NCBI GenBank assembly: GCA_016210495.1
Contig: JACQUC010000268.1
Span: 1 to 64,000 of the forward strand
Length of the DNA stretch: 64,000 nucleotides
Direction of reading: 5' to 3'
From: Chloroflexota bacterium
GTDB taxonomy: Bacteria; Chloroflexota; FW602-bin22; JACPRP01
The first letter of the stretch is position 1. Every line of letters starts with the position of its first letter. Of this stretch, positions 27,188 to 35,354 are shown in pieces. Both the position numbers and the translations under genes were made by a program. A model generated the notes under the pieces. The model saw nothing but the letters and a program-made list of their open reading frames with translations, searched no databases and was not told the DNA's origin.

Positions 27188-27232
27188 AGACTAGTCTTAG
27201 CCTAGTCTAGCAGATCGCCAAGTATTGGTCAA
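27188..27232 (-). promoter_or_regulatory. Phd-VapC promoter and operator
   Basis: On the minus strand: TTGACC (27232-27227), 17-base spacer, TAGACT (27209-27204). Inverted repeat AGACTAG (27188-27194) / CTAGTCT (27202-27208) overlaps the -10 box and the transcription start. Confidence 0.75.
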
Positions 27233-27287
27233 GTTTGTTCTAAACTCGCCCGGTCACGGTGGGCAAGGAACCGCCAACACAAGGCCA

Positions 27288-27316
27288 TTGACTCCCCTGC
27301 TTCGGTCAGGTATACT
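27288..27316 (+). promoter_or_regulatory. Promoter of SBP-1
   Basis: TTGACT (27288-27293), 17-base spacer, TATACT (27311-27316); leader of about 75 bases to ATG 27400. Confidence 0.8.
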
Positions 27317-27399
27317 CAGCGGTGCGCACGTCCCTTCGGGCTTTGCTGGCCTGGTTCATGCCAGGGCCAATACGAGCTAGAACCACAGGAGGTTGCAAC

Positions 27400-28605
27400 A
27401 TGACGGTCATTCGAACGCTGCTTGTGACCATCGCGGCCGCACTATTGGGAACTTTAGTTGCCTGCGCCCCGGCGGCTGTGCCGCCCACGCCCACAGTCGT
27501 TGCACCCAAGCCGGTTGCCACGTCTGCGCCGTCTCCTCCGTCTTCTCCGACGCCCGTCGCTGCTAAGCCTGCTGCGACCGCAGCGCCGCCAAGCGCGCCG
27601 ACGACAGCGCCTTCTGCCCTCGCCCAGGTCATCGAAGGGGCCAAGAAAGAGGGACAGGTGACCGTGTCGCTGACGGGGAACTTCACCAAGAAAGGGCTCG
27701 ACCGCCTCCGAGACGAGCTAAAACAAACCTACGGCTTCGACCTGCGGCTTGAATTCGAGCCGGCCACGAGTTATGCTGGAATGACCGCCAAGATCATTGC
27801 GGAGCACAAAGCAGGAGCCAAGTCCACTTACGACCTCATCCAGTCGTCCGACGTCAGCGTTTCTCAAGCCGTCGACGCGGGCGCCGTGCTGAAGGTGGAT
27901 TGGAAGCCCTTGCTTGCCCAGGGAACAGCCCCGGAGACCGTGCAGTGGGACGGGCACGCCCTCCAGATCTATAGCGGCCATGTGGGCCTCGTTTTCAACC
28001 CGAGGGTGATCCCGCCGAGCGAAGCTCCTAAGTCCTTCGTGGACCTGAGCAATCCCAAGTGGCAGGGCAAGATGACGATGAATAACAGCACCTCGAACAT
28101 CTTGAAGCGGGCCATCGTCCTGGGCGTCGATCGATCACTGTCCGATCTTCGCGCTGTGATCAAGAACCAGCCGGTGCTGGACACCTATGCCGCTATGACG
28201 ACGCGCTACCTATCGGGCGAGTACCCTCTGGGGGTCCTGATCGGCTCACCCTACTACGAGAACATTCGTCGCCAGAACTACCCTGTCGAGTGGCGCTCGC
28301 TGGATATCTCCGACCTGGCCTCTCACGTGATGCTGGTCTTGAAAAACTCCGCGCATCCTAACTCGGCAATGCTGGTGGCCTTGTTCATAGCCAGTCCGCA
28401 GGGCCGGAAACTGGTGCAAGAGGAAGCCAATGGGGGCAGCATATTCTACTCCGGCAACTACGAATACGAAATCCACCAGCAGGATGTGAAAGCAGGAATG
28501 AAGGTCTTCAGCGTCCAGGATTGGCCCGGCGCGAAGGACTTCCTGCAATCCGACAAGGGCAAGGAGGTCGATAAGGAGATCGGCGAGATCATGAAGGGCA
28601 GGTAG
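27400..28605 (+). CDS. Lipoprotein solute-binding protein, type A (SBP-1)
   Basis: 401 residues from ATG 27400 (AGGAGG upstream). A lipoprotein signal ends in LVAC (Cys22); a Pro/Ala/Thr linker runs to about residue 70; then comes a periplasmic-binding fold of the family-1 Fe(III)/AfuA-like kind (LAQVIEGAKKEGQVTVSLTG, YGFDLRLEFEPATSYAGMTA, SGHVGLVFNPRVIPP, KWQGKMTMN, GEYPLGVLIGSPYYENIRR). Secreted, lipid-anchored, binding an unknown solute. No permease or ATPase is nearby. It has the type A features shared with SBP-2 and SBP-6 (GLDRLRDELK-type helix; 'IHQQDVKAG' near the C-terminus). Confidence 0.92.
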   Translation: MTVIRTLLVTIAAALLGTLVACAPAAVPPTPTVVAPKPVATSAPSPPSSPTPVAAKPAATAAPPSAPTTAPSALAQVIEGAKKEGQVTVSLTGNFTKKGLDRLRDELKQTYGFDLRLEFEPATSYAGMTAKIIAEHKAGAKSTYDLIQSSDVSVSQAVDAGAVLKVDWKPLLAQGTAPETVQWDGHALQIYSGHVGLVFNPRVIPPSEAPKSFVDLSNPKWQGKMTMNNSTSNILKRAIVLGVDRSLSDLRAVIKNQPVLDTYAAMTTRYLSGEYPLGVLIGSPYYENIRRQNYPVEWRSLDISDLASHVMLVLKNSAHPNSAMLVALFIASPQGRKLVQEEANGGSIFYSGNYEYEIHQQDVKAGMKVFSVQDWPGAKDFLQSDKGKEVDKEIGEIMKGR

Positions 28606-28610
28606 AAGAC

Positions 28611-28676
28611 CTATTGCAGGTGCTCGCCCCATTTGGCGAGCACCTGCTGCTTCAGCTCGGGGCTGATCGTGATAGC
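28611..28676 (-). pseudogene. UbiD C-terminal relic
   Basis: A minus-strand frame reads AITISPELKQQVLAKWGEHL, then Q and stop (28611-28613). It matches the C-terminus of the UbiD at 44963-46417 (RISSELKQQVLSKWGDVLRA). It overlaps the 3' end of the FAD dehydrogenase gene in another frame, so the dehydrogenase was apparently joined onto the remains of a UbiD gene. A 13-bp stem (28616-28628/28635-28647) lies within this stretch. Confidence 0.7.
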
Positions 28677-30082
28677 GCTTCCAGCGCCGCATTCCTGCCT
28701 GCAATTCTGCCGAAGGTCAGCGCGGTTGCCAGGCCGGAAGCCATTGGTGCGTGGTAGCTCCCCTTGAAGCTGATAACGTCTCCCAACCTGTACTGCTTAC
28801 CGAAAGCCCAGTTGGCTATTACGCCCGCAGCATATAGGCCGGCGATGGGTCCGTTATCCTGATTCAGCACCTGGCATTTTGCGTTGATTTTTAGTCCCCC
28901 CAGCGGGTGGTTAAGGCCCGGGAGCACCGGATAGAAGGCATAAAACGGAGGCCTTTCGATCTTCGTCGCGTGCCGCGTCTTAGGCACAGGCAGCAGGTGC
29001 GCCTCACCTTGAGCTACTGCCAGGTTGAACTGCTTGATGGTGGCGGTGAAAGTGCGTGGATCTACTCCGATTTTCTCTGCCAGATGTTCGAGGCTCCGGG
29101 CTAACTGAATGGTTTTCTCCTTGTTGGGGTATTTCTTCCATTCGTCGGGAAAAGCGGCACGGGTAGCTTCGTCAAAAACAAGGGCAGCCTTGTGCCCTGG
29201 TTGGTAAACTATGGCATTTGCAATGGTATCGCTGTCGGCAGTGCCCTCGTCCAGGAAGCGCCGACATTCCATATTGAGGTAAATTCCCCTGGGATAGATG
29301 TTCTCCATCGCTCGACTGGGACCCCTGGCGTGCAGGGCGTCCATAGTTCGGACGTGGCAAGCGCTCACGTTAATCATCTGCGCTCCCAGCTTCACAGCCA
29401 TAATGTGGCCGTCGCCCGTATTGGTGGGACAGCCCGTGAGCACAGTGCCATAGGCCATCTCTGGCCCCGCGTACTTGACGAGCATTTCCTGGTTGCCCTG
29501 GAAGCCCCCTGTGGCCAGGACCACAGCGCCGCCATAGAACTCCGTTTCCCCCCGGGGTCCGCTGGCCTTCGCCCCTACGACCGCATTCCTGTGATCGGTG
29601 ATGAGCTCAGTTGCCCTCGTCTCAAAGTGGAGTGTCACCTTCCTCTTGGACACCTCTTTGATGAGGAAGCGGCACAGGCCCGGACCCATGCCTCTGATGC
29701 GTGTTGCTGAGACATAAGGGGCCCGCAGTTCGTCTCTCAGCCAGCGGCAGTCGTCCACGATTCTTTCCAGGTAGGCCCTGATGAGGTCGGGGTCGGCCTG
29801 TCCCCAGCTACGTTCCAGATGTTCTTCGAGTTGCTGCTCCACAGGAGCCTGGCTCTCGAAGCGGCCGAGTCCGGCTCCTCCGGACTTGGCCGTATCATTG
29901 CCCGGGCCGCCAGGCAGAACCGGAACCACCTTTTCTTCGGCCATAGACCTCAGCTTATCGATCACGGTCACCCTGGAGCCCGCGGCCACGGCCTCCAGCG
30001 AAGCGACCAAGCCCGCCATTCCCGCGCCAATAACCAGCACTTCACCCGACATGGCTCTTACGCTTTCTGACTTTCGTTGCAA
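28652..30082 (-). CDS. FAD-dependent dehydrogenase (fumarate reductase flavoprotein/TcuA-like)
   Basis: 476 residues. TTG 30082 has AGGAGG five bases upstream; the internal ATG 30052 has no SD. The N-terminal FAD site is VLVIGAGMAGLVASLEAVAAG; the capping and core motifs are GGAVVLATGGFQGNQEML, TNTGDGHIMAVKLGAQM, YAFYPVLPGLNHPLGGLKI and GLYAAGVIANWAFG. It belongs to the succinate dehydrogenase/fumarate reductase flavoprotein group (tricarballylate dehydrogenase, ketosteroid dehydrogenase). Cytoplasmic; the substrate is an unknown acid or ketone. It is transcribed divergently from LLM-1. Confidence 0.88.
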   Translation of the reverse strand: MQRKSESVRAMSGEVLVIGAGMAGLVASLEAVAAGSRVTVIDKLRSMAEEKVVPVLPGGPGNDTAKSGGAGLGRFESQAPVEQQLEEHLERSWGQADPDLIRAYLERIVDDCRWLRDELRAPYVSATRIRGMGPGLCRFLIKEVSKRKVTLHFETRATELITDHRNAVVGAKASGPRGETEFYGGAVVLATGGFQGNQEMLVKYAGPEMAYGTVLTGCPTNTGDGHIMAVKLGAQMINVSACHVRTMDALHARGPSRAMENIYPRGIYLNMECRRFLDEGTADSDTIANAIVYQPGHKAALVFDEATRAAFPDEWKKYPNKEKTIQLARSLEHLAEKIGVDPRTFTATIKQFNLAVAQGEAHLLPVPKTRHATKIERPPFYAFYPVLPGLNHPLGGLKINAKCQVLNQDNGPIAGLYAAGVIANWAFGKQYRLGDVISFKGSYHAPMASGLATALTFGRIAGRNAALEALSRSAPS

Positions 30083-30179
30083 AGAGGCCTCCTTTCAAAG
30101 TCCCGATTGTTTGGAACGGCGTTGTGACCGATGGCGGTCTGGTTGCCGTCTGGAAGCAGGTCGTGAAGGTCACGTGCCT

Positions 30180-30208
30180 TTTATAACAGAAGCCCCAAAC
30201 CGTGTCAA
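30180..30208 (-). promoter_or_regulatory. Promoter of FAD dehydrogenase gene
   Basis: On the minus strand: TTGACA (30208-30203), 17-base spacer, TATAAA (30185-30180); leader about 90 bases to TTG 30082. Confidence 0.8.
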
Positions 30209-30246
30209 TAGCGTTCGCCCGAGTGCCAGAGTGCTTTGCTGACGTA

Positions 30247-30275
30247 TTGACACTGGTTACCGGCTGTGCTAGCAT
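30247..30275 (+). promoter_or_regulatory. Promoter of LLM-1
   Basis: TTGACA (30247-30252), 17-base spacer, TAGCAT (30270-30275); leader about 125 bases to ATG 30409. Divergent to the promoter at 30180-30208, whose -35 box lies 38 bases away. Confidence 0.78.
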
Positions 30276-30408
30276 CCTGACACGCACCTATCATCTCGCA
30301 CTGACCAAGCGCACAAGGCGCAGACGACCCATTGGTGGCGGGCAGTAAGGGAATCCCAGACAACCGATCCTGCCGTCCCTGGACCGCTCCACGAAGTGAG
30401 GAGGCGCG

Positions 30409-31389
30409 ATGACCAGCATCAATATCGGCTTCAGGGTCGAAGGAATCGAGATCGTAGACTTCGTCCAGCGGGCGGACGAGCTGGGGTTCGAGTCCGTGTG
30501 GCTCCCCGAGGCCTCCACATTTGAGCCAGGCCTGTGCCTGGCCGCGGCCGCGGCCAAGAGTAGCCGCATCAAGCTGGGTACCTCGGTGACAGTGGTGCCA
30601 TACTACCATCCCTGGATATTGGCCCGGCGCGTGGTGACTTTGGACCATATCTCAGGCGGCCGCTACATCTTCGGCGTCGGGGTTGGCTGGCGACCACCGG
30701 AGTTTGAGGTGGCCGGGGTTCCTTTTAATGCCAGAGGCGCTTACACCGACGAGGCCGTGGGCATTATCCGCACTATCCTGACGGAGGGAAACATACACCA
30801 CGAGGGGCGGTTCTTCAAGATTCCGGAGCTGGTCGGTGAGTTCCCTCGGCCGATCCAGAAGCCCTATCCCCCGATTATGATCGGAGGCGGGGTGTCGGCT
30901 ATCCACAGGGAAAGGCCCGCCTGGCCGGGAGCGAGGCGCGCCGACCCGGAGGCAGCGCTGAAGCGCACAGCGCGATACGGCGACATCTATGCACCTCCGC
31001 CCTTCAACGACCTTCCCGCGTATCAGTATGCCTACGAGCAGGTGCTGAAATACGCCGCCGAGGAGGGCAGGAAGATGCCCGAGCGTTTTATGACGGTCAC
31101 GCTCAGCCCCGTGAACATCCAATCGACCGTCGATGAAGCCCTGGCTGACATCAGGACGCGGGACGAGCGGATGGGCAAATGGTGGAAGGGGGTCTACAGG
31201 TCGACCGGCAACCCTTCCCCGGAGGAGCGACAGAAGTTCGGTGCCGTGGGCCCTCCCGAGCGGTGCATCGAGCGGATCAAGGAGTTGGCGCGGGTGCCCG
31301 GGCTCCAGCGGGTAATCGTGGATTTCGTCTCCACCGACCAGTCGGAGCAGCTCGAGCGGTTCCATCAGGAGGTTGCACCGCATATCTAG
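30409..31389 (+). CDS. LLM-class flavin-dependent oxidoreductase (LLM-1)
   Basis: 326 residues behind GAGGAGG. A luciferase-like TIM barrel: GFRVEGIEIVDFVQRADELG, FESVWLPE, AAAAAKSSRIKLGTSVTVVP, GGRYIFGVGVGWRPPEFEVA, IMIGGG near residue 160. Members use FMN or F420 to oxidise or dehydrogenate small organics; the substrate is unknown. It is the most divergent of the four LLM proteins here, with extra sequence at 165-190 (RERPAWPGARRADPEAALKR). Its stop overlaps the convergent M24 gene's stop by four bases. Confidence 0.93.
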   Translation: MTSINIGFRVEGIEIVDFVQRADELGFESVWLPEASTFEPGLCLAAAAAKSSRIKLGTSVTVVPYYHPWILARRVVTLDHISGGRYIFGVGVGWRPPEFEVAGVPFNARGAYTDEAVGIIRTILTEGNIHHEGRFFKIPELVGEFPRPIQKPYPPIMIGGGVSAIHRERPAWPGARRADPEAALKRTARYGDIYAPPPFNDLPAYQYAYEQVLKYAAEEGRKMPERFMTVTLSPVNIQSTVDEALADIRTRDERMGKWWKGVYRSTGNPSPEERQKFGAVGPPERCIERIKELARVPGLQRVIVDFVSTDQSEQLERFHQEVAPHI

Positions 31390-32654
31390 ATGATAAGCCA
31401 ATGCATAGGCGTCCGGCTGAGTCGTCGGGCCCCCGAGGGAGTCACCAGGATCGGGTCTCCGACGTGAACACCCTGGCGCTGGTCCGTTGTCACCGCGTTG
31501 GGCTCGAATGCCAGCAGCATGCCGGGCTGCACGGGGATGGCCTCCAATCGCGTCTGGTGCTCCTGCCATCTGGCCATATCCTGCGCCTGGGCGAGCCTGC
31601 GGCCGGCAGGGGAGAAAGAGATAGGGTAGTTGGGATTGAGGCCGTGGTAATACGGCGTGATCGAGACGAACCCTGCCGCCTCGATGGGCCCGGCCATGGC
31701 CCGTGAGACGTCTCCAAAAGTGTTGCCGGGCTTGAGCACCTCAAGGCCCCTCTCGTAGGAAGCCAGGGCGGCGTCGAAGAGGCGTCCGTACAGTTCCGGC
31801 ATATGTCCTATCACGAGCGCGCGCTGGAACTGTGCCTCGTAGCCCCGGACAAAGGGGCTGTACTCGGTCAGAACGACGTGCCCCGGCTGTAGGATGTGGG
31901 TGTCTGGCACCCAAACGCCGTGAACCGGGCTGGGCCCGGCGTCCCACAGTACAAAGGGCGTGCCGGAGCCGTTTTCGAGCATCGAGTGTATCAGGTGAGC
32001 GTACACGGCGCGAGATGATACCCCGGCCTTGGCATACCCCGCCATCGCCTCGAAGGCCCGGTCGCCGATCTCCGCGGCTTTCTCGAGCAGCGCTACCTCC
32101 TCTTCGCTCTTGATCAGGCGGACATTCTCAATTAGGTCGGTCGCGTCCTCCCATGTCGCCGTGGGCAGGAGCTCGCTGCCGCGGCCGATCAGCACCCGCG
32201 CCGAGCCCCCCTCGGGCGTCAGCGCTCCCCCGGCGCCGACCACGCCGATTCGCCCGTTCTCCAGCCCCTGCTCCCGCAGCCGGTCTACCGTGGTCTTCGA
32301 CCAGGAGATAGGCTGTGATGCCGCCAGGATGTCCGGTACCCAGTCCTGCGACTGGCGCCACATTTCCAAATTGGCCAGGTTGCCGGCCATGTGCACAGTG
32401 ACCTCGCCATGTCGGGGAAAAATGACGAGGATGCCGCCGGCGCCCGGCAGATACACCGAGCTGATGTAGGCCGCGTTGCCCATGTCGCCCCACATCCCAA
32501 TGACCACTATGGCAAGGCAGTCAAGTCCTCTATCATCCATTTGCCGGCGGATCAAAGCCCAGCGCCGGTCCCTCTCCGCCAGGGACAATCGGGGCACGCG
32601 ATCCCCAACGGTGGTCCCTGATCTACTCTGCGCAACACCAGTGTTTTGGTCCAA
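31386..32654 (-). CDS. M24-family (creatinase-like) hydrolase, metal site altered (M24-1)
   Basis: 422 residues from TTG 32654, chosen because AGGAGG lies seven bases upstream and because the N-terminus (LSLAERDRRWALIRRQMDDR) then aligns with M24-2 and M24-3; the frame is open further upstream. It has a creatinase N-terminal domain followed by the pita-bread domain (RLIKSEEEVALLEKAAEIGD, FVLWDAGPSPVHGV, LTEYSPFVRGYEAQFQRAL, YYHGLNPNY, LLAFEPN). At the two metal Asp positions it has Glu and Gln, and the last metal Glu is Gly (VHVGDPILVT). It is therefore unlikely to be a metallo-aminopeptidase; a creatinase-type C-N hydrolase is more plausible. Confidence 0.87.
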   Translation of the reverse strand: MDQNTGVAQSRSGTTVGDRVPRLSLAERDRRWALIRRQMDDRGLDCLAIVVIGMWGDMGNAAYISSVYLPGAGGILVIFPRHGEVTVHMAGNLANLEMWRQSQDWVPDILAASQPISWSKTTVDRLREQGLENGRIGVVGAGGALTPEGGSARVLIGRGSELLPTATWEDATDLIENVRLIKSEEEVALLEKAAEIGDRAFEAMAGYAKAGVSSRAVYAHLIHSMLENGSGTPFVLWDAGPSPVHGVWVPDTHILQPGHVVLTEYSPFVRGYEAQFQRALVIGHMPELYGRLFDAALASYERGLEVLKPGNTFGDVSRAMAGPIEAAGFVSITPYYHGLNPNYPISFSPAGRRLAQAQDMARWQEHQTRLEAIPVQPGMLLAFEPNAVTTDQRQGVHVGDPILVTPSGARRLSRTPMHWLII

Positions 32655-32767
32655 TTGCCTGCCTCCTGTTCTGGAGTGCTTCGGCAACGTGCCGATCTGG
32701 CCAAATCGTCGGTTCAACAGCAGCCGGCACGTCGCCGCTTGCGGCAGAACCGGCCTCTGCTCAGCCC

Positions 32768-32796
32768 ACTGTAGCACATCACTTGTGCTTCATCAA
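32768..32796 (-). promoter_or_regulatory. Promoter of M24-1
   Basis: On the minus strand: TTGATG (32796-32791), 17-base spacer, TACAGT (32773-32768); leader about 105 bases to TTG 32654. Confidence 0.6.
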
Positions 32797-32821
32797 GATG
32801 TCTGGCGGCTTTCCAACGCGC

Positions 32822-32850
32822 TTGACACGCCGGGGGCGAACGTGTATGCT
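32822..32850 (+). promoter_or_regulatory. Promoter of the SBP-2 operon
   Basis: TTGACA (32822-32827), 17-base spacer, TATGCT (32845-32850). The leader to ATG 33074 is about 215 bases; no gene or clear riboswitch is seen in it. Confidence 0.78.
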
Positions 32851-33073
32851 TGGCTCCATCAAAGCGGTGACTTCCGGTCGCCGGACGAATCAGGCGCAAT
32901 GGCTTTTGCGATCGCAAGGGCCGCGAGCGTCTTCGGCATTTTTCATGCGTCGCGGAGTTGCAGCACTCCGCGTGCCCCTTTGGTTTACGTCGTCGGTCAC
33001 CTGTGTGGTTACATCAATTCGGACCAGCGCTTCCCTTCTGGTGCCGATCAGACGACTTACGGAGGTCAAAAAG

Positions 33074-34303
33074 ATGTCAAGGCTCGCTTCTGGAAATTGC
33101 GTCGCCAGATCAAAGCCGGAAGTCGCTGTGTCTGCGCTTCTCCTGTGCATCTTGCTCGTGGTATTCGCCTGCGCCCCTGCCGCAAGTCCGCCAGCGCCCT
33201 CGCCAATCCCAGCAACGCCGACGTCGTCTCCTGCCAAAGCTACCACCGCACCTGCCCCAACGCCCGTACCTCCGGCCAAGCCCACCGCGGGCCCTGCCAC
33301 GAAGGCACCGCCGGCCGCTTTGACTCAGCTAATCGAGGGCGCCAAGAAGGAGGCCAAGGTCTCCACGACGCTGACGGACAACCTGACCGAGCAGGGTGTC
33401 CAGCGCCTGAGAAAGGAGATCAAAGAGAAGTTCGGCGTCGACCTGGAGATTCAGTTTGAGCCTGTTGGTAGCTATTCGGCCCGCCTCCCCCAGGCCATCG
33501 CGCAATACAAGGCCGAGGTGACGCCGACCTTCGACTTGATGCAGTCAAACGACCTCCTGATACGCCGCTACATCGATGCGGCGGTGATCGAGAAGCCGGA
33601 CTGGGGGCCCTTGCTGGCCGAGGGCACGCCTCGCGAAGTGATCATGTGGGACGGCTACGCTCTCTCGACGCAGACCAGCCATATCGGCATGATTTTCGAT
33701 CCCAAGGTTGTCCCGCCCGCCGACGCCCCGAAATCTCTCAGCGACCTGGCCAATCCCAGGTGGCGGGGCAAGTTCATTGGGCTGTCGGCTCCAAGCAGCT
33801 ACGTGAGCTACGCCTTCGTCAGAGGCGTTGACCGCACGCTGTCGGATCTTCGAGCAATGATTAAGAACGAGCCGGTAATCGAGACCTACGCGCGTGCGCT
33901 TACACGCTACTCCGCCGGCGAATACCCGATCGCGATGATATCGTCGAACTACCACGAGAATGCCCGCCAGCAAGGTGTCTCGGTGGAATGGCGGTCTCTG
34001 GATATGTCCTACCTCTCCGTCATCGGCGTAATGGTTCTTAAGCGTGCTGCACATCCCAACGCCGCGAAGCTGGTCGCCGCCTATCTTGCCAGTCCCGCCG
34101 GGCACAAGCTGATCCTCGAGGAGGCGAAGAACGGCAGCGCTCTCCATCCAGGCAACCCCGAATTCGAGAAACACCAGCAAGACGTCAAGGCAGGTCTGCC
34201 GCTCTTCAATCCAACGCAGTGGCCCGGGGCGGCGGATTTCCTCCTATCGGAGAAAGGGCAGCAGTTGGAGAAAGAGATCGCGGAGATACTTAAAGGAGGC
34301 TAG
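33074..34303 (+). CDS. Lipoprotein solute-binding protein, type A (SBP-2)
   Basis: 409 residues from ATG 33074 with GGAGGT seven bases upstream. Signal peptide with lipobox VFAC (Cys33), Pro/Ala/Thr linker to about 85, then the binding fold: LTQLIEGAKKEAKVSTTLTD, EQGVQRLRKEIKEKFGVDLE, FEPVGSYSARLPQAIAQYKA, TSHIGMIFDPKVVPP, KWRGK-type motif (NPRWRGKFIGL), GEYPIAMISSNYHENARQ. It is close to SBP-6 (shared VGSYSARLPQAIA) and belongs to type A. First gene of the SBP-2/LLM-2/M24-2/LLM-3/UbiD-1 operon. Confidence 0.93.
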   Translation: MSRLASGNCVARSKPEVAVSALLLCILLVVFACAPAASPPAPSPIPATPTSSPAKATTAPAPTPVPPAKPTAGPATKAPPAALTQLIEGAKKEAKVSTTLTDNLTEQGVQRLRKEIKEKFGVDLEIQFEPVGSYSARLPQAIAQYKAEVTPTFDLMQSNDLLIRRYIDAAVIEKPDWGPLLAEGTPREVIMWDGYALSTQTSHIGMIFDPKVVPPADAPKSLSDLANPRWRGKFIGLSAPSSYVSYAFVRGVDRTLSDLRAMIKNEPVIETYARALTRYSAGEYPIAMISSNYHENARQQGVSVEWRSLDMSYLSVIGVMVLKRAAHPNAAKLVAAYLASPAGHKLILEEAKNGSALHPGNPEFEKHQQDVKAGLPLFNPTQWPGAADFLLSEKGQQLEKEIAEILKGG

Positions 34304-34305
34304 CC

Positions 34306-35331
34306 TTGGTAGAAATCGATTTCAGAAAGTCCGCGTTTCCGCCCTCGGCCGAGCAGAACCGAAGCTACGTCGAGGAGTTGGATCGTTGTGGCTACGGCTT
34401 CTGGTATCCTCACACGATTGCGAGAGAGGTTCCGGCTCTCGATACGCTGAGCGTCCTGGCTGCGGCGGCCGAGCGCACGAGCAGAATCAAGCTGGGCACC
34501 GCGGTGCTTCAGATACCCTTGTACGCTCCCTTCGCTCTCGCGCAGGCCCTGATGAGTATCGACGTCATCTCGAACGGCCGACTTGTCTTGGGTGCGGGCA
34601 CCGGCTGGGTGCCAAAGGAGTTCGACAACCTGGGCGTTCCGTTCAAAGAGCGCGCGGGGCGCACGGACGAAGCCCTCGAGATCATCAAGCGTCTCTGGAC
34701 AGAGGAAGAGGTCAGCCACGAAGGCAGGTACTATGCCCTGCGCGAGGCAAGACTGATGCCGAAACCGGTGCAGAAGCCGCATCCGAAGATCCTCATCGGT
34801 GGCGTCTACAACGTTGGCCAGAGGGGGTATCCGGGCGAGAAGCCTCGACCCGAGTGGAGCGAGAGGGCCATCCGGCGTATCGCCAAAGTGGGCGATGGGT
34901 GGATAACGCCTCATAGCATCTCGCTCGACAGTGCGGTCGAGGTGCTGCAGGAAGCGTTGGAGAGAATCAGAGCCGCGGCGCGCGACTTGGGCCGCACCTT
35001 CCCCGACGACGAGTTCGAGTTGGTCGCCGAAACAGCTCCGTTCAACGTCAACGAGGACCGCGAGAAAGCCATCGAGGAGGCGCGGGAGTTCTACTTCTCG
35101 CGCTGGTCAGGCGGCTTCCTTCAGGTCGCGGGGAATCCATCCTTCGAGCACTTCCTGGCCGCCGGGCTGTGCGGCCCGGCAGAAGAGGTGGCAGCCTTCG
35201 TCCAGGGCTGGCTGGACGTCAAGAAAAGCGTCCCCGCGCTGAAGCGAATCCAGCTCAATCCCGCATCCGTCAGGCCCATCGAGCAACTGAGGAAGTTCCA
35301 CGAGCAGGTACGGCCGCTGCTGAGGCGGTGA
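34306..35331 (+). CDS. LLM-class flavin-dependent oxidoreductase (LLM-2)
   Basis: 341 residues from TTG 34306, with GGAGG at the end of SBP-2 as its SD. It begins VEIDFRKSAFPPSAEQNRSY. LLM motifs: LDTLSVLAAAAERTSRIKLG, NGRLVLGAGTGWVPKEFDNL, ERAGRTDEALEIIKRLWTEE, PKILIGGVYN, RIAKVGDGWIT, LCGPAEEVAAFVQGWLD. It is strongly similar to LLM-3 and LLM-4, which share the VEIDFR start and the PGEK(P/T) insertion. Flavin- or F420-dependent monooxygenase or dehydrogenase; substrate unknown. Confidence 0.94.
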   Translation: MVEIDFRKSAFPPSAEQNRSYVEELDRCGYGFWYPHTIAREVPALDTLSVLAAAAERTSRIKLGTAVLQIPLYAPFALAQALMSIDVISNGRLVLGAGTGWVPKEFDNLGVPFKERAGRTDEALEIIKRLWTEEEVSHEGRYYALREARLMPKPVQKPHPKILIGGVYNVGQRGYPGEKPRPEWSERAIRRIAKVGDGWITPHSISLDSAVEVLQEALERIRAAARDLGRTFPDDEFELVAETAPFNVNEDREKAIEEAREFYFSRWSGGFLQVAGNPSFEHFLAAGLCGPAEEVAAFVQGWLDVKKSVPALKRIQLNPASVRPIEQLRKFHEQVRPLLRR

Positions 35332-35354
35332 GTCCAAGATGGAGGTTGAAAGTC

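Noticed and set aside
28616..28647. A 13-bp perfect stem as a terminator between SBP-1 and the FAD dehydrogenase
   Set aside because: No T-run on either strand, and the sequence is explained as the UbiD C-terminal relic coding QQVLAKWGEHL. It may still impede transcription, but a terminator call is not justified.
32655..32777. A longer N-terminus for M24-1
   Set aside because: The extra 41 residues do not align with M24-2 or M24-3, and AGGAGG sits in front of TTG 32654.
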